Source of the DNA: an uncultured Blautia sp.
Lineage (GTDB): Bacteria > Bacillota > Clostridia > Lachnospirales > Lachnospiraceae
NCBI GenBank assembly: GCA_934394545.1
Contig: CAKRRG010000004.1
Location: 1 to 64,000, forward strand
Length of the DNA: 64,000 bases
Direction: 5' to 3'
Below are positions 8,268 through 17,867 of the stretch, piece after piece (position 1 is the stretch's first letter; each line of letters begins with the position of its first letter). The translations under genes and the position numbers were made by a program. Below the pieces are notes generated by a model. It was not told the DNA's origin and did no database searches. It saw nothing but the letters and a program-made list of their open reading frames with translations.

Positions 8268-9206
8268 TTATTTTCCTTTTACAAACATTGCCCTTCTGCG
8301 CTTCTCAGCCCGGCTTCGTGCCAGCTGGATCACAACCAGGATAAAGATAATGAACAGGTATGGGAACGCACTTATAAGCTGTAAATCTGCCTTACTGTAC
8401 AGCTGTAAATATACGGTAAGGGTATTGGCGAAACCATAGAGAAGTGAGCTTGCACTTCCAATGAGCGGGTTTCCACAGGCAATGGCATCCATTGCAAGTG
8501 ACAGGAAGCCTCGTCCGGCTACCATTCCGGCTGTGAAGCCATGCATGGCACCCATGGATAAGTACATACCGCCAAGAGAGCAGCAGACTCCGCAAATTGC
8601 CAGTGCAAGGAACTGTCTCTTGAGGACGTTGATACCAACACTTTCTGCAGCAGCCGCATTTTCACCAACAGCTCTGATTTCTGTTCCTATTTTTGTTCTG
8701 TAAAGAAGGACCATCATAAATACGATCATCAGCCAGCTTATGTATGTGATCATATTCTGACCGGATAAAATTTCTCCGAGGAAGGGGATGTCCTTAATAA
8801 GAGGAATATCCACATTTGGGAAAAATTTACTTACAACGGAGTTGGAGTTGTTTTTGCTCCCACATACCATTACCAGAACGAATACCGTTCCTCCGGTTGC
8901 GGCAAGGTTGATCGCAACACCACAGGCGTTCATAGCGCCTTTCATGATCAATGTAAAATATCCAAGTACAAAAGATACTGCAATTCCGAAGACAATACTG
9001 ATCAGGGCGCCTATAAGAAGGCTGTTTGTAAAGGCACTTCCCAGAACGCCTGCCAGCGCGCAGATCAGCATGGTTCCCTCAATTCCAAGATTAAAGATTC
9101 CTGCCTTTGTTACGATATTGGCTGCAAGTGTAGCGAACAGAACCGGTGTTGTACTCGCCAGGACAGATGCCCAGAAATTTGAGGATAAAAACATGGAATA
9201 ACTCAT
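8268..9206 (-). CDS. nucleoside ABC transporter permease (NupQ/BMP type)
   Basis: 312 aa. ATG 9206 is preferred to an in-frame GTG at 9212 since GGAGGTG is then correctly spaced. Many hydrophobic helices and the segment NIVTKAGIFNLGIEGTMLICAL identify a BPD_transp_2 permease, like the second permease of simple-sugar and nucleoside importers. A late GINVLKRQFLALAICGVCCSLGG stretch matches the ATPase-contact loop region. Its start overlaps the end of the other permease gene by 4 bases, typical of paired subunits. Membrane-located; works with the ATPase at 10306-11856. Confidence 0.9.
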   Translation of the reverse strand: MSYSMFLSSNFWASVLASTTPVLFATLAANIVTKAGIFNLGIEGTMLICALAGVLGSAFTNSLLIGALISIVFGIAVSFVLGYFTLIMKGAMNACGVAINLAATGGTVFVLVMVCGSKNNSNSVVSKFFPNVDIPLIKDIPFLGEILSGQNMITYISWLMIVFMMVLLYRTKIGTEIRAVGENAAAAESVGINVLKRQFLALAICGVCCSLGGMYLSMGAMHGFTAGMVAGRGFLSLAMDAIACGNPLIGSASSLLYGFANTLTVYLQLYSKADLQLISAFPYLFIIFILVVIQLARSRAEKRRRAMFVKGK

Positions 9207-10309
9207 GCACACGCACCTCCCTGTTTATTTTCTTCTTTTGTTTCTACCTGACGCAGAACGTTTTCACGTTCCTTCTTCGCACGGAGACGTCCAAGGAAGT
9301 TCTCCGATACTACAAGAAGAATCATGATACACTGGAAAAATGCAACAATTTCATTATCAAGGTCGGTTGCTCGTGACATGATCTCTGAACCAACACGAAG
9401 ATAAGCGATGAAAATTGCCGCCAGCGGAATATACAATGGATTTCCACTTGCCATCATGTGAATCATAAGACCGTCCCAGACGTAATTTACCGGGCTTTGC
9501 CACTGGAATCTCTTATAAGTACCTACCATCTGGACAGCACCGCCGATACCGGCAACAATACCACTGATAAATGCAGCGCTTAGAACAACTCTTCCTACTT
9601 TGATACCGGCTGTTTTTGCACAGTTGGCATTGGAACCGGATAAGCGGATTTTGTAACCAATAGAGCTTTTTTCCATGAAAATGATTACCAGGATCAGTAC
9701 AACGATCATAATCACAAATCCCCAGTGAAGGCTTGTTCCCTGTACCATTTTTCCAAGTCTGGCAGTATCCGGGAAGTAAGCACTTCCCCATTGTCCGCTC
9801 TTTTCAAGAAGATATTTACTTACAATGGAATAACCTAAATAATAGAAGATGGAGTTGAACATAATGGACAATACAGTCGCATCTACTTTGGTGATCTTGT
9901 TCAGCCAGATCGGGATAGCAGAGATCAGACCACCTATAATACCTGCTGTGAAAAGCAGCAGACACTGATGTACAATGTTGGGAAGGGTTACCTTACATGC
10001 GATTGCTGTTGCGACAACTGCTCCCATATAGAAAGAGCCGTCAGCTGCAATACTGAAAACACCGCTTCGCAGAACAATGTTTAATGCCAGTGCAGAGAAA
10101 ATCAACGGTATGGAACGTTCCAGAACATTGAAAAAGTTTCTTTTACTTTCAAGAGGTCCGAACATCATTTTCTGTATGGCAAGCACAGGCTCCTGGCTGA
10201 CAACCAGGATGATCGCAAATACAATGGCCAGTGAAAGAAGAATTGCGACACTGATACGAAGCAGGCCAAAATACTTCAGACTGTCCTTTTGCTTCTCTTT
10301 TTTGCTCAT
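9203..10309 (-). CDS. nucleoside ABC transporter permease (NupP/BMP type)
   Basis: 368 aa from ATG 10309 (AAAGGTGG upstream; an in-frame GTG at 10318 is too close to it). It contains a hydrophobic N-terminal helix, LNIVLRSGVFSIAADGSFYMGAV and GIKVGRVVLSAAFISGIVAGIGG, which are the family signatures of the first BPD_transp_2 permease of nucleoside importers. The soluble C-terminal tail is Lys/Glu rich. The start overlaps the ATPase stop by 4 bases and the stop overlaps the next permease start, so the three genes are translationally coupled. Confidence 0.9.
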   Translation of the reverse strand: MSKKEKQKDSLKYFGLLRISVAILLSLAIVFAIILVVSQEPVLAIQKMMFGPLESKRNFFNVLERSIPLIFSALALNIVLRSGVFSIAADGSFYMGAVVATAIACKVTLPNIVHQCLLLFTAGIIGGLISAIPIWLNKITKVDATVLSIMFNSIFYYLGYSIVSKYLLEKSGQWGSAYFPDTARLGKMVQGTSLHWGFVIMIVVLILVIIFMEKSSIGYKIRLSGSNANCAKTAGIKVGRVVLSAAFISGIVAGIGGAVQMVGTYKRFQWQSPVNYVWDGLMIHMMASGNPLYIPLAAIFIAYLRVGSEIMSRATDLDNEIVAFFQCIMILLVVSENFLGRLRAKKERENVLRQVETKEENKQGGACA

Positions 10310-11856
10310 ACTGCACACCCACCTTTCTTAATCTGTTCCTCATCCATAGTCTGGATGCCCAGCATATACAATCCAAGTTCCTTATCTGTTACTTTTTCCT
10401 TTGTATTATCAAAGGCTGCTACGATTTTTCCCTTGTGCATGACCAGAATACGGTCGCTAAGAGAAATAACTTCTCCCAGATCCGCGGATACCAATAGAAC
10501 CGCTTCTCCCCGTTCTCTTTTTTCGAGGATTTTCTGGTGGATGAAGGAGATTGCTCCAATATCGACGCCACGGGTTGGCTGATCCAGGATCAGTAAACTG
10601 CTCTTGGCTGTAAATTCCCTGGCAATGATCGCTTTCTGGATATTTCCACCAGAAAGGCTTTTGATAGTCTGGTTTTCGTCAGGGGTTTTTACATTAAAGT
10701 CTTTAATCAGACGTTCTGAATATTCTTTTAATTTCTTTTTATCCAGAATACGCAGTGGATTGGTAAAATCATCTGCATTAGATACAATCAGGTTTTCCTG
10801 AACAGTCATCTGAGGCGCACAGCCATCAAGCATTCTGTCCTCAGGAATATAGGCCATTCCCTTTTTTCGGACTTTTCCGATATCCATATTTCCGATTTCT
10901 TCTCCATTGAAAACAACGGAACCGGAATCTGCCTGAAGCCCTCTTGTGATAATGGAGATCAGCTGGCTCTGGCCGTTTCCGTCTACGCCGGCGATTCCTA
11001 CGATTTCGCTGTCACGGACAAACATGGAAACATCGTCAACCTGTTTTACTCCAAAATCATCTGTATAGCTGATATTCTCAACCTTTAAAACCTCTTTTTT
11101 CGGTTTCTTGGAGGTTTTCTCATACTGGAAGGAGATTTCTTTTCCGACCATTAATCGGGAAATATCTGCTTCAGAAATATCGGCTACCTTGTAAGTTCCG
11201 CAGGTTTCTCCTGATTTCAGAATTGTAAGCCGGTCACAGATCTGTTTTACTTCTTTCAGCTTATGGGAAATGAAAATGATGGTCATTCCATTTTTTTTCA
11301 GTTCCAGAAGCCTGTCAAAAAGTTCCTCTGTCTCCTGGGGTGTCAGAACCGCTGTAGGCTCGTCCAGAATCAGGATACTGGCATTTCGGTATAAGCTTTT
11401 CAGGATTTCCAGCTTCTGTTTCATTCCTACGCTCATATCGCGGACCTTTTTGCCGGCATCGATGTCGAAGTTGTATTTCCTGGCAATCTGGTTGGTTTCT
11501 TCAATTTCCTGTTTCTTGTTGGTGAACATCTTTCTTCCAGGCATTCCGAGAGTCATATTCTCGGCTCCTGTAAGGGAATCTAACAGCATAAAATGCTGAT
11601 GCACCATTCCGATTCCCATATTGATGGCATCCTTACTGGATGTAAAATGAACTTCCTGGCCTCTTACAAAAATTTGTCCGGAAGTTACGGTTTCGATTCC
11701 ATACAGCATTTTCATCAGCGTACTTTTTCCGGCACCATTCTCGCCGACTAATGCATGTATTTCGCCTTCTTCTACGCTGAAATTAACTTTATGATTGGCA
11801 AGCACTCCACCTTTATAGATTTTTGTAAGGTCTTTTACTTCCAATACTACACTCAT
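10306..11856 (-). CDS. nucleoside ABC transporter ATP-binding protein, tandem ABC domains
   Basis: 516 aa with two ABC cassettes, as in NupO/XylG-type ATPases. Domain 1 has Walker A GENGAGKSTLMK, a Q-loop in GMVHQHFMLLD and Walker B ILILDEPTAVL. Domain 2 starts near residue 260, has a variant Walker A GVDGNGQSQL (Lys replaced by Gln, usual for this subfamily), signature LSGGNIQKAI and Walker B LLILDQPTRGVD. It powers import by the two permeases. It is the first gene of the six-gene operon; AAGTAGGTG serves as ribosome site. Confidence 0.93.
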   Translation of the reverse strand: MSVVLEVKDLTKIYKGGVLANHKVNFSVEEGEIHALVGENGAGKSTLMKMLYGIETVTSGQIFVRGQEVHFTSSKDAINMGIGMVHQHFMLLDSLTGAENMTLGMPGRKMFTNKKQEIEETNQIARKYNFDIDAGKKVRDMSVGMKQKLEILKSLYRNASILILDEPTAVLTPQETEELFDRLLELKKNGMTIIFISHKLKEVKQICDRLTILKSGETCGTYKVADISEADISRLMVGKEISFQYEKTSKKPKKEVLKVENISYTDDFGVKQVDDVSMFVRDSEIVGIAGVDGNGQSQLISIITRGLQADSGSVVFNGEEIGNMDIGKVRKKGMAYIPEDRMLDGCAPQMTVQENLIVSNADDFTNPLRILDKKKLKEYSERLIKDFNVKTPDENQTIKSLSGGNIQKAIIAREFTAKSSLLILDQPTRGVDIGAISFIHQKILEKRERGEAVLLVSADLGEVISLSDRILVMHKGKIVAAFDNTKEKVTDKELGLYMLGIQTMDEEQIKKGGCAV

Positions 11857-11897
11857 GCAAGCACCTACTTTCCTCTCCTGTATAACCTGGTTCCTGT

Positions 11898-11945
11898 AAA
11901 AAAAATCCCCAATACTGTATCACATATGAATCAGTATAGGAGATT
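11898..11945 (-). terminator. terminator between AraC gene and transporter operon
   Basis: On the minus strand, an imperfect stem (AATC-CC-ATACTG with CAGTAT-GG-GATT) is followed by eight T. It should end the regulator transcript before the transporter operon, so that operon needs its own promoter in the roughly 40 bases before its start; none was clear. Confidence 0.7.
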
Positions 11946-11966
11946 TCTGTTGATATTTCTATGCAT

Positions 11967-12857
11967 TTATTCTCTTGACTTATGTAAAATATTGATGTTT
12001 TGAATGCTGTTCCTTAGTTCTCCGGGTTTCATGCGAAAAACCTCAAGGGCGCTTTTGTTAAATGCCCGTACATTTGGAAAACCGGTCATTTCTGAAATTT
12101 CGGTCATACTCTTGTCTGTATCACGAAGAAGCGGATAGGCTCTCAGGATCCTTGCCCTGGACAAATACTCTTTAAAGGTATAATTGGTCCATTTCTTAAA
12201 CATTCTGGTACAATGTTCTCCTGTTATTCCCAGAACCTCTGCAATATCAGATAGAGAAATGTTTTCCATGTAATGAGCGGCAATATAATTTTCCGCAGCT
12301 TTCATTTTCTTCTGGGCTTTGTTGTTTTTTGCTTTCTCTGGTTTCTTTGGCTGTACGAAATAGCGGAGCAATTCATAGAGAAGATCGTATGCAATTCCTG
12401 TTATCTGCAGATATTTGTAAGATTCCGGGAAAAAATAGATGTTTTTAATCTGCTCATCGTGTAACCGCTGCTCATAAATATCAAACAGCTTTATCATGAG
12501 GGTTTTTATTTTTGCAGTATCGTGTATTTCATCATCAATACAAATTATCTGTGTGTCTTCGTTGAAATGACAGTCCTCCATAAGCATGGTATCAAAAATT
12601 ACGGTGACTTTTTTGTCAATTTGCGGATTTAACGGAGTTAACAGATGCTCCTCCTGGCTATTGATAAGTATAAGTTCACCTGCTTTTGCAGTATAGGTTT
12701 CATAAGAAAGTTCAACTTGCCATAGTCCGCTGATTATGTAATTTAACTCTACATTTCTGTGCCAGTGTTTTGGTACAAAATCCCTTAATTCGGGTGTGCA
12801 TATCAGTACTTTTACCGCACATTTCTCGTATTCAAAAACTTCATCCAGACAATACAT
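11967..12857 (-). CDS. AraC-family transcriptional regulator with cupin sensor
   Basis: 296 aa. The N-terminal cupin-like half contains HWHRNVELNYIISGLWQV and a LILINSQEEH strand. The C-terminal half (about 195-290) carries the two AraC helix-turn-helix motifs, with ISLSDIAEVLGITGEHCTRMFK and MTEISEMTGFPNVRAFNKS. Its start overlaps the end of the upstream AraC gene by 17 bases. It is probably produced with that paralogue and the hybrid kinase, and the adjacent nucleoside transporter operon is a plausible target. The inducer is unknown. Confidence 0.9.
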   Translation of the reverse strand: MYCLDEVFEYEKCAVKVLICTPELRDFVPKHWHRNVELNYIISGLWQVELSYETYTAKAGELILINSQEEHLLTPLNPQIDKKVTVIFDTMLMEDCHFNEDTQIICIDDEIHDTAKIKTLMIKLFDIYEQRLHDEQIKNIYFFPESYKYLQITGIAYDLLYELLRYFVQPKKPEKAKNNKAQKKMKAAENYIAAHYMENISLSDIAEVLGITGEHCTRMFKKWTNYTFKEYLSRARILRAYPLLRDTDKSMTEISEMTGFPNVRAFNKSALEVFRMKPGELRNSIQNINILHKSRE

Positions 12858-13749
12858 TTTTTTCTTCTCGCTCCATTTTTTCCCGATATTCTGAAGGAGT
12901 CATCTGGTATACACGCATAAAACAGGTTCTGAAAGCCCGGAAATCTGAAAAGCCTACTTCCATAGCGATGTCTGCAATGTTTTTCCTGGTATGCGTCAAA
13001 AGACGGTATGCATGCATCAGGCGTACATCTGACAGATATTCAAAAACAGTAACTCCGGTAACTTCTTTAAATTGTCTGGCGCAATGCTCCCTGGTAATAT
13101 TCAGTTCCTTTGCCAGATCTTCCAGCTTGATATCGTTTTTATAGTATTTTTCCAGATATTCACATGCAGTTTTAATCCGTTCCTGATATTTGAAGCCCTT
13201 TCTTCGTTCTCGTTTCTTCTTACGGATGCTGCATTTCTGTATCATTTCATAAGCAATGTTATATAGAATACTTTTTACCTTAATGCCCTCAATATCTTCT
13301 TTGATTCTTATCTGTGCGTTTTTTTCTCCGTCGCAATACAATGTCTTACATAGTTCACATAGTTCAAGCAAATAAGTATACAGAGGAGCTTTTTCCGAAA
13401 AGTCCTCTGGAAGAGTAAAGTAGTAGTCTTCCAGATCCGGAAGATATTGTTTCAGAAAATCATAGTTAAAAACAATCACCAGATTATTTCTTTTTTCAAA
13501 ATCCAGGCACTTTACCCAGTGTACAGATCGGCTGTTGATAAGCAGAACTTTTTTACCTTCCACATACTGTTTATGGCCATCAATATTTATAAACCATTGA
13601 CCATCCAGCAGAAAGTTGATTTCTATATTTTTGTGCCAGTGAATGGGCGGAGGACATTCTTCTTTCTCCACCCATACAAGCTTGGCAGGCATACCGTTTT
13701 CAAAGGTATCTTCATCCAGCCGCAGAATATCAATACTGTTATCGTTCAT
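12841..13749 (-). CDS. AraC-family transcriptional regulator with cupin sensor (paralogue)
   Basis: 302 aa from ATG 13749 (AAAGGTGG upstream; in-frame GTG 13758 overlaps it). It has the same architecture as its neighbour at 11967-12857: cupin segment HWHKNIEINFLLDGQW, then AraC helices IKLEDLAKELNITREHCARQFK and IADIAMEVGFSDFRAFRTC near the C-terminus. The two proteins look like a tandem duplication. It starts 17 bases after the hybrid kinase stop. Confidence 0.9.
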   Translation of the reverse strand: MNDNSIDILRLDEDTFENGMPAKLVWVEKEECPPPIHWHKNIEINFLLDGQWFINIDGHKQYVEGKKVLLINSRSVHWVKCLDFEKRNNLVIVFNYDFLKQYLPDLEDYYFTLPEDFSEKAPLYTYLLELCELCKTLYCDGEKNAQIRIKEDIEGIKVKSILYNIAYEMIQKCSIRKKKRERRKGFKYQERIKTACEYLEKYYKNDIKLEDLAKELNITREHCARQFKEVTGVTVFEYLSDVRLMHAYRLLTHTRKNIADIAMEVGFSDFRAFRTCFMRVYQMTPSEYREKMEREEKNVLSG

Positions 13750-13766
13750 TAATACCACCTTTTATT

Positions 13767-15932
13767 TTATAGATCATTCCGCAATTTCAAGCTTTTGTTA
13801 TCTGTCAGACATTGCTTCAATGCGGTGATCATTTTGGTTTCATCCAGGGGCTTGGACAGATGCATATTCATTCCTGCCAGTTTACAGTTGATAATGTCAT
13901 CTGCAAACGCATTTGCAGACATTGCAATGATAGGAACAGACTGTGCGTCCTCCCGGTTCAGATTCCGGATGGCTGTTGCGGCATCCAGTCCGTTCATGTT
14001 TGGCATCATAATATCCATATAAATGACTCCGAAATAATCTTGTGGAGAGTTTCGGAATGTCTGGACAGCTTCCTGGCCATCTGCTGCGCAGGTTACCTCC
14101 ATCCCATTGTTCTCCAGCATGCATTGGGCAATTTCCATGTTCAGCTCGTTATCTTCAACAACCAGAGCATGCACTCCCTTAACCGAAATATCATCAATAG
14201 CTTCTGCGTGATGGAAAGTATCCTGTTCTCCTATTTTAAATGGCAGTGTGATATGTACGGTAGTTCCGGTTCCAAGCTCGCTTTGCAGTTCAATGCTTCC
14301 GTTCATTCTGTCAGCAAGCTTTTGCGCAATTGCAAGTCCAAGACCGGTTCCTTCATAATTAGACCGGCTTGTTGTATTTTCCTGAGAGAACATATCAAAA
14401 GCATGCTTTACAAATTCTTCGCTCATGCCGATACCTTGATCTTTGCAGTAAAGATGTAATATTATATGATCATCATCCAGGAGCTCTTCATGGCCCCAGA
14501 CGGTGATCCTGGTGTTTGAAGCGCTGAACTTTACGGCATTATCTGCTACATTGGATAGTATTCTGCCAAGATAGATGGGATTTCCGATTAAATATGGATG
14601 CCGGATGCTGTCTTTTTTCCAGTCAATCGCATATTGGATTCCCTTCTCAGCTGCTTTTTGAGCATATATGCGGTTGATTTTCCGAATGAGATCTACGATA
14701 TCAAAGGTTATTTCCTGCTCTTTCAGCTGTCCGCTTTGGAGCTTGTTTATATCCAGTATATCATTTACAAGAGATACCAGATACCGTAAAACTTCCATTT
14801 CTTTATTCCGGAGCTTTTGCAGCATCTCCGGATCCTGGGCATACTGATCAGCCATATTTATCAGACCGATAATGCCATTCAGGGGAGTGCGGATATCATG
14901 ACTCATAGTTGCCAGAAATTGTGTCTTCATATCAGCTTCCCGTTTTGCCGCATCAGCTGCAAAAAGCAGATCCTGTTCCCGTCTTTTTGAATCACTGATA
15001 CTGCGGACTGTACACAAAACATGTGTCACCTTTCCGGACGGATCCCGTTTCTTGACAATAAATCTCAGGCTATGCCAGTTACCATCACACATCCGGTATT
15101 CTGTAGAAATATATTCTTCTTTCTTTAATCTTTCGGCTACAGTGGAAATATCCATGAATGGACGGACAAGAGGGCGGTACTCTGGCGTTATCATGGTATC
15201 GCAGATCTGGTATAATTTTTCTGATGCACAGCCCTTATTACCTGTCAGCCGATGTGTTTCATCATCATTGGATATTTCTTCAAAGAAATCTCGCTGCAGA
15301 TCAATTCTGTAAATAGAATGATAGTTTTTACTGATCGCTGAAATGATCTCATTCTGCAGCTTAGCCTCGTCTAATGCCTGCTGAAGCTGATACTGGATTC
15401 CTTTTTCTTTTTGCATAATGTCATCAATGTAACGGAAGCCCAGCAATACATAGAATTTATTTTGGCTTCTATAAACCCGCACTGCCTGTGATGCAAAAAA
15501 TTTCTGCCCATTGATATTAGGAATACATTTATAATGAAAAGATGCTCTGTCTGCCAGGCTAAGGAGTTCCTTCAGATTGGCACAGGAAAACCAGTTCTCA
15601 AATTCTTTCTTGTCTTCATTTGAAATATATTCCCGGGAATACTGAAGCGCATATTCATCAAAATTCTCGTAGTTTTTTTCCTTAAGCAGCTTTTCTCCGT
15701 TGGCATTTTCTGCCATCTTCAGAGTTTCAAACCCACCGGAGATCAGGTCAATATAATATACTGCGGTATAATCTACGCACAGCTTGTCAAGAACGTGCTT
15801 ATCCCGTGATATTTTGCTCAGGGAATCATTTAATTTATCATTTTTTCGACGTATTTTTATAGTCAGAATAGCAAGTATAACGAATAGCACTATCATAATT
15901 GCAAAGAGAGATTTTTCTAATACTGATATCAT
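13767..15932 (-). CDS. hybrid sensor histidine kinase with C-terminal receiver
   Basis: 721 aa, with CAGGAGGG before ATG 15932. One N-terminal membrane helix (residues about 8-27) is followed by two PAS-like regions, with LRFIVKKRDPSGKVTHVLCTVRSI closing the second. Then come HisKA FLATMSHDIRTPLNGIIG, a HATPase domain with NVADNAVKFSA and GTGLGLAIAQKLADRMNG, and a C-terminal receiver (about 595-715) with phospho-acceptor Asp in VIYMDIMMPNMNGLDA. No dedicated HPt protein is seen. It heads an operon with two AraC regulators, suggesting a joint sensing module. Confidence 0.92.
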   Translation of the reverse strand: MISVLEKSLFAIMIVLFVILAILTIKIRRKNDKLNDSLSKISRDKHVLDKLCVDYTAVYYIDLISGGFETLKMAENANGEKLLKEKNYENFDEYALQYSREYISNEDKKEFENWFSCANLKELLSLADRASFHYKCIPNINGQKFFASQAVRVYRSQNKFYVLLGFRYIDDIMQKEKGIQYQLQQALDEAKLQNEIISAISKNYHSIYRIDLQRDFFEEISNDDETHRLTGNKGCASEKLYQICDTMITPEYRPLVRPFMDISTVAERLKKEEYISTEYRMCDGNWHSLRFIVKKRDPSGKVTHVLCTVRSISDSKRREQDLLFAADAAKREADMKTQFLATMSHDIRTPLNGIIGLINMADQYAQDPEMLQKLRNKEMEVLRYLVSLVNDILDINKLQSGQLKEQEITFDIVDLIRKINRIYAQKAAEKGIQYAIDWKKDSIRHPYLIGNPIYLGRILSNVADNAVKFSASNTRITVWGHEELLDDDHIILHLYCKDQGIGMSEEFVKHAFDMFSQENTTSRSNYEGTGLGLAIAQKLADRMNGSIELQSELGTGTTVHITLPFKIGEQDTFHHAEAIDDISVKGVHALVVEDNELNMEIAQCMLENNGMEVTCAADGQEAVQTFRNSPQDYFGVIYMDIMMPNMNGLDAATAIRNLNREDAQSVPIIAMSANAFADDIINCKLAGMNMHLSKPLDETKMITALKQCLTDNKSLKLRNDL

Positions 15933-15990
15933 CCAAGCCCTCCTGTATCATAGTCGGGGGATTTTGCCCCTGACATCATTTTATAAAAAT

Positions 15991-16019
15991 AACATATCAT
16001 GTAGGAACTGACCCGTCAA
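15991..16019 (-). promoter_or_regulatory. promoter of the hybrid kinase/AraC operon
   Basis: On the minus strand TTGACG (16019-16014), a 17-base spacer, and TATGTT (15996-15991), about 60 bases before the kinase start codon. Confidence 0.55.
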
Positions 16020-16167
16020 TATTCAGCTCCCTATTTTTTGTCAGTTTTTTACATGAATTTCATCAATATTTTACTAGCTTTAGTGATAGTGACTATGACG
16101 GTTTTTTGCTGTATTCTGATAGTGTGAAGAGTGTATGATAGGATGATTGTAGGAAGGGGGCAACAGA

Positions 16168-17148
16168 ATGAAGAAAAGGATATTGACAGGGGTGACTGTA
16201 ATTGCAATACTGGCAGGGATTGCGGTGCCGGCAAGGGCAGAAGAAGCTGTTCCGGCAGAAGCTGTGGAGAGTTTGACAGAGATGCCTTATGAAGCATTAC
16301 CGGAAGAGGATTTTGAGTTTGATGAAGACAGCAGAACGATTACTGCGTATATTGGGACCTCTGTGGATGTTATCATACCGCGTACGATTGGTGGTGTGCC
16401 GGTGGAAAATATTTCCTATAATACGTTTGAATGTGCAAGAGATTATGTGCATTCCGGTATGGCAACTAATCAGAAGGAAGGTGACTGGCTGCCTATGCGT
16501 TGTCTGATCCTGCCGGAGACATTGAAATCTATAGAGGACAGTGCATTTACCAATTGCTATGATCTGGAAACTGTGATTTGTTATGCGCCTCTGGAGAATA
16601 CGAACAGAGGATTATTTGAGGAATGCAAGGGATTGAAAACAGTAATTTTTGTGAACGGGGTTGGTGAGATGGATAATTACCTGTTTAATTACTGTAAGAA
16701 TCTGAAGACTGTGTGGTGGAAAGGGCAGGTAAACAGAATCGGGGTACAGTGTTTCGGAGCTACAGGTCTGGAGCAGCTTTGTGTGAATGCGAAGAGTGTT
16801 GATATCAGTGCATTTGCAGGAAGTGAAGATTTGAAAGAAATACACATTCGCAGTGGTGTTGAGCATTTTAATATGACAGCATTTGCAATGCTGTCAGGAA
16901 TCGAAACAATCTGTCTGGAAGATATTGATCCGGAAGTTCTGGAGCCAGACTGGGTGAACTTACAGAATAGCACAGTTACGATTCTGGTGCCGGAGGATAC
17001 TACGGATGAACAGCTGCAGCTTGTGACTCAGAAGTTTGCCAGTGCATATATAATCATAAATAAATCCCAGGTACAGAAGGGAAGCTGTCAGATGCCAGAT
17101 GCTCCAATGCCGGATATTGCTGGTATCGTTAGTGCGTATGGGATTTAA
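16168..17148 (+). CDS. secreted BspA-like leucine-rich-repeat protein
   Basis: 326 aa behind GAAGGGGG. It has a signal peptide (MKKRILTG, hydrophobic core, ARA-EE cleavage near residue 25). From about residue 55 come repeated short blocks of the LRR_5/BspA type, such as LKSIEDSAFTNCYDLETVICYA, LKTVIFVNGVG and LKEIHIRSGVEHF. BspA-like proteins are extracellular and often mediate adhesion or binding; no sortase motif or membrane anchor is seen at the C-terminus. It is monocistronic, followed by a good terminator. Confidence 0.82.
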   Translation: MKKRILTGVTVIAILAGIAVPARAEEAVPAEAVESLTEMPYEALPEEDFEFDEDSRTITAYIGTSVDVIIPRTIGGVPVENISYNTFECARDYVHSGMATNQKEGDWLPMRCLILPETLKSIEDSAFTNCYDLETVICYAPLENTNRGLFEECKGLKTVIFVNGVGEMDNYLFNYCKNLKTVWWKGQVNRIGVQCFGATGLEQLCVNAKSVDISAFAGSEDLKEIHIRSGVEHFNMTAFAMLSGIETICLEDIDPEVLEPDWVNLQNSTVTILVPEDTTDEQLQLVTQKFASAYIIINKSQVQKGSCQMPDAPMPDIAGIVSAYGI

Positions 17149-17173
17149 GGAAATTTCTTAACACCGATTATTT

Positions 17174-17207
17174 AAGCCTTGTGGGATATGCCACGGGGCT
17201 TTTTTTA
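17174..17207 (+). terminator. rho-independent terminator
   Basis: An 11-bp stem AAGCCTTGTGG/CCACGGGGCTT (two G-U pairs), a 6-base loop, then seven T. It ends the BspA-like gene and marks the left edge of accessory region A. Confidence 0.85.
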
Positions 17208-17284
17208 TTTATAATTTTTATAAAATAAAAAAATAATCGTCAGCGGCAAAGCTGCGGATGATGGGAAAAAAGGAGGAATTCATT

Positions 17285-17863
17285 ATGGAGTATCTGGTAT
17301 ATTTTGGTTTGGTTATTGCGGTTGTATGGGTGTTTGGTGCAGTGGCAGACTGGTGGACGGACCGGAAATTCTCAAAAGAAATTGACGAGGAAATTGCAGC
17401 AAGTCCCGTAAAGAAATTAAGCCCGGAGGAGGAGAGCAGGGAAAAGCTGGAAACGCTTATCCGCGCCTGGGGGGAGTGCTGGGAGTATAAGAATGCTTAT
17501 AACTTTGATCTGACCAGATGGAAGGAAGCGTACAGCAAGGAATTTGAGCGGTGCGCAGAGCGGAAGCTGGCGGCAGCTGTGGACAGGCAGTTCAGAAAGT
17601 ATGGGATGATGCAGCTGAATTATCTGAGAGGGCTGCTTACGGAAGGGCTGGATCAGGTACTTCCGGCGTATGAAGAGACGGTTGATGATATGCTCAGAAA
17701 TATGCCCTACATGTTCAGCTGCCGGAACGGAGAAATCTGTCTGGTAAATTGTCCATCGAATATTAAAGCATTTAGTGATGGAATGTACAACCTGCTTCAC
17801 AAGAGGATTCCGGAGACGGAAGGAGAAGCAAAGCGTTTGCTCAGGCTGGTGGAGGGGTATTAG
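17285..17863 (+). CDS. membrane-anchored hypothetical protein, first gene of region A
   Basis: 192 aa from ATG 17285, which has AGGAGGAATTC ideally spaced; in-frame upstream ATGs overlap the ribosome site. There is one N-terminal membrane helix (about residues 3-24), then a charged helical cytoplasmic part with Trp-rich RWKEAYSKEFERCAERKL and a Cys pair CRNGEICLVNCPSN. No family is recognised. The PP2C-like gene starts 4 bases after its stop, so the two are co-translated. A role in tethering the phospho-signalling proteins to the membrane is possible but unproven. Confidence 0.7.
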   Translation: MEYLVYFGLVIAVVWVFGAVADWWTDRKFSKEIDEEIAASPVKKLSPEEESREKLETLIRAWGECWEYKNAYNFDLTRWKEAYSKEFERCAERKLAAAVDRQFRKYGMMQLNYLRGLLTEGLDQVLPAYEETVDDMLRNMPYMFSCRNGEICLVNCPSNIKAFSDGMYNLLHKRIPETEGEAKRLLRLVEGY

Positions 17864-17867
17864 AAAT

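Noticed and set aside
10077-10331. Short plus-strand reading frames antisense to the nucleoside transporter genes
   Set aside because: They lack ribosome sites and lie opposite well-supported coding sequence.
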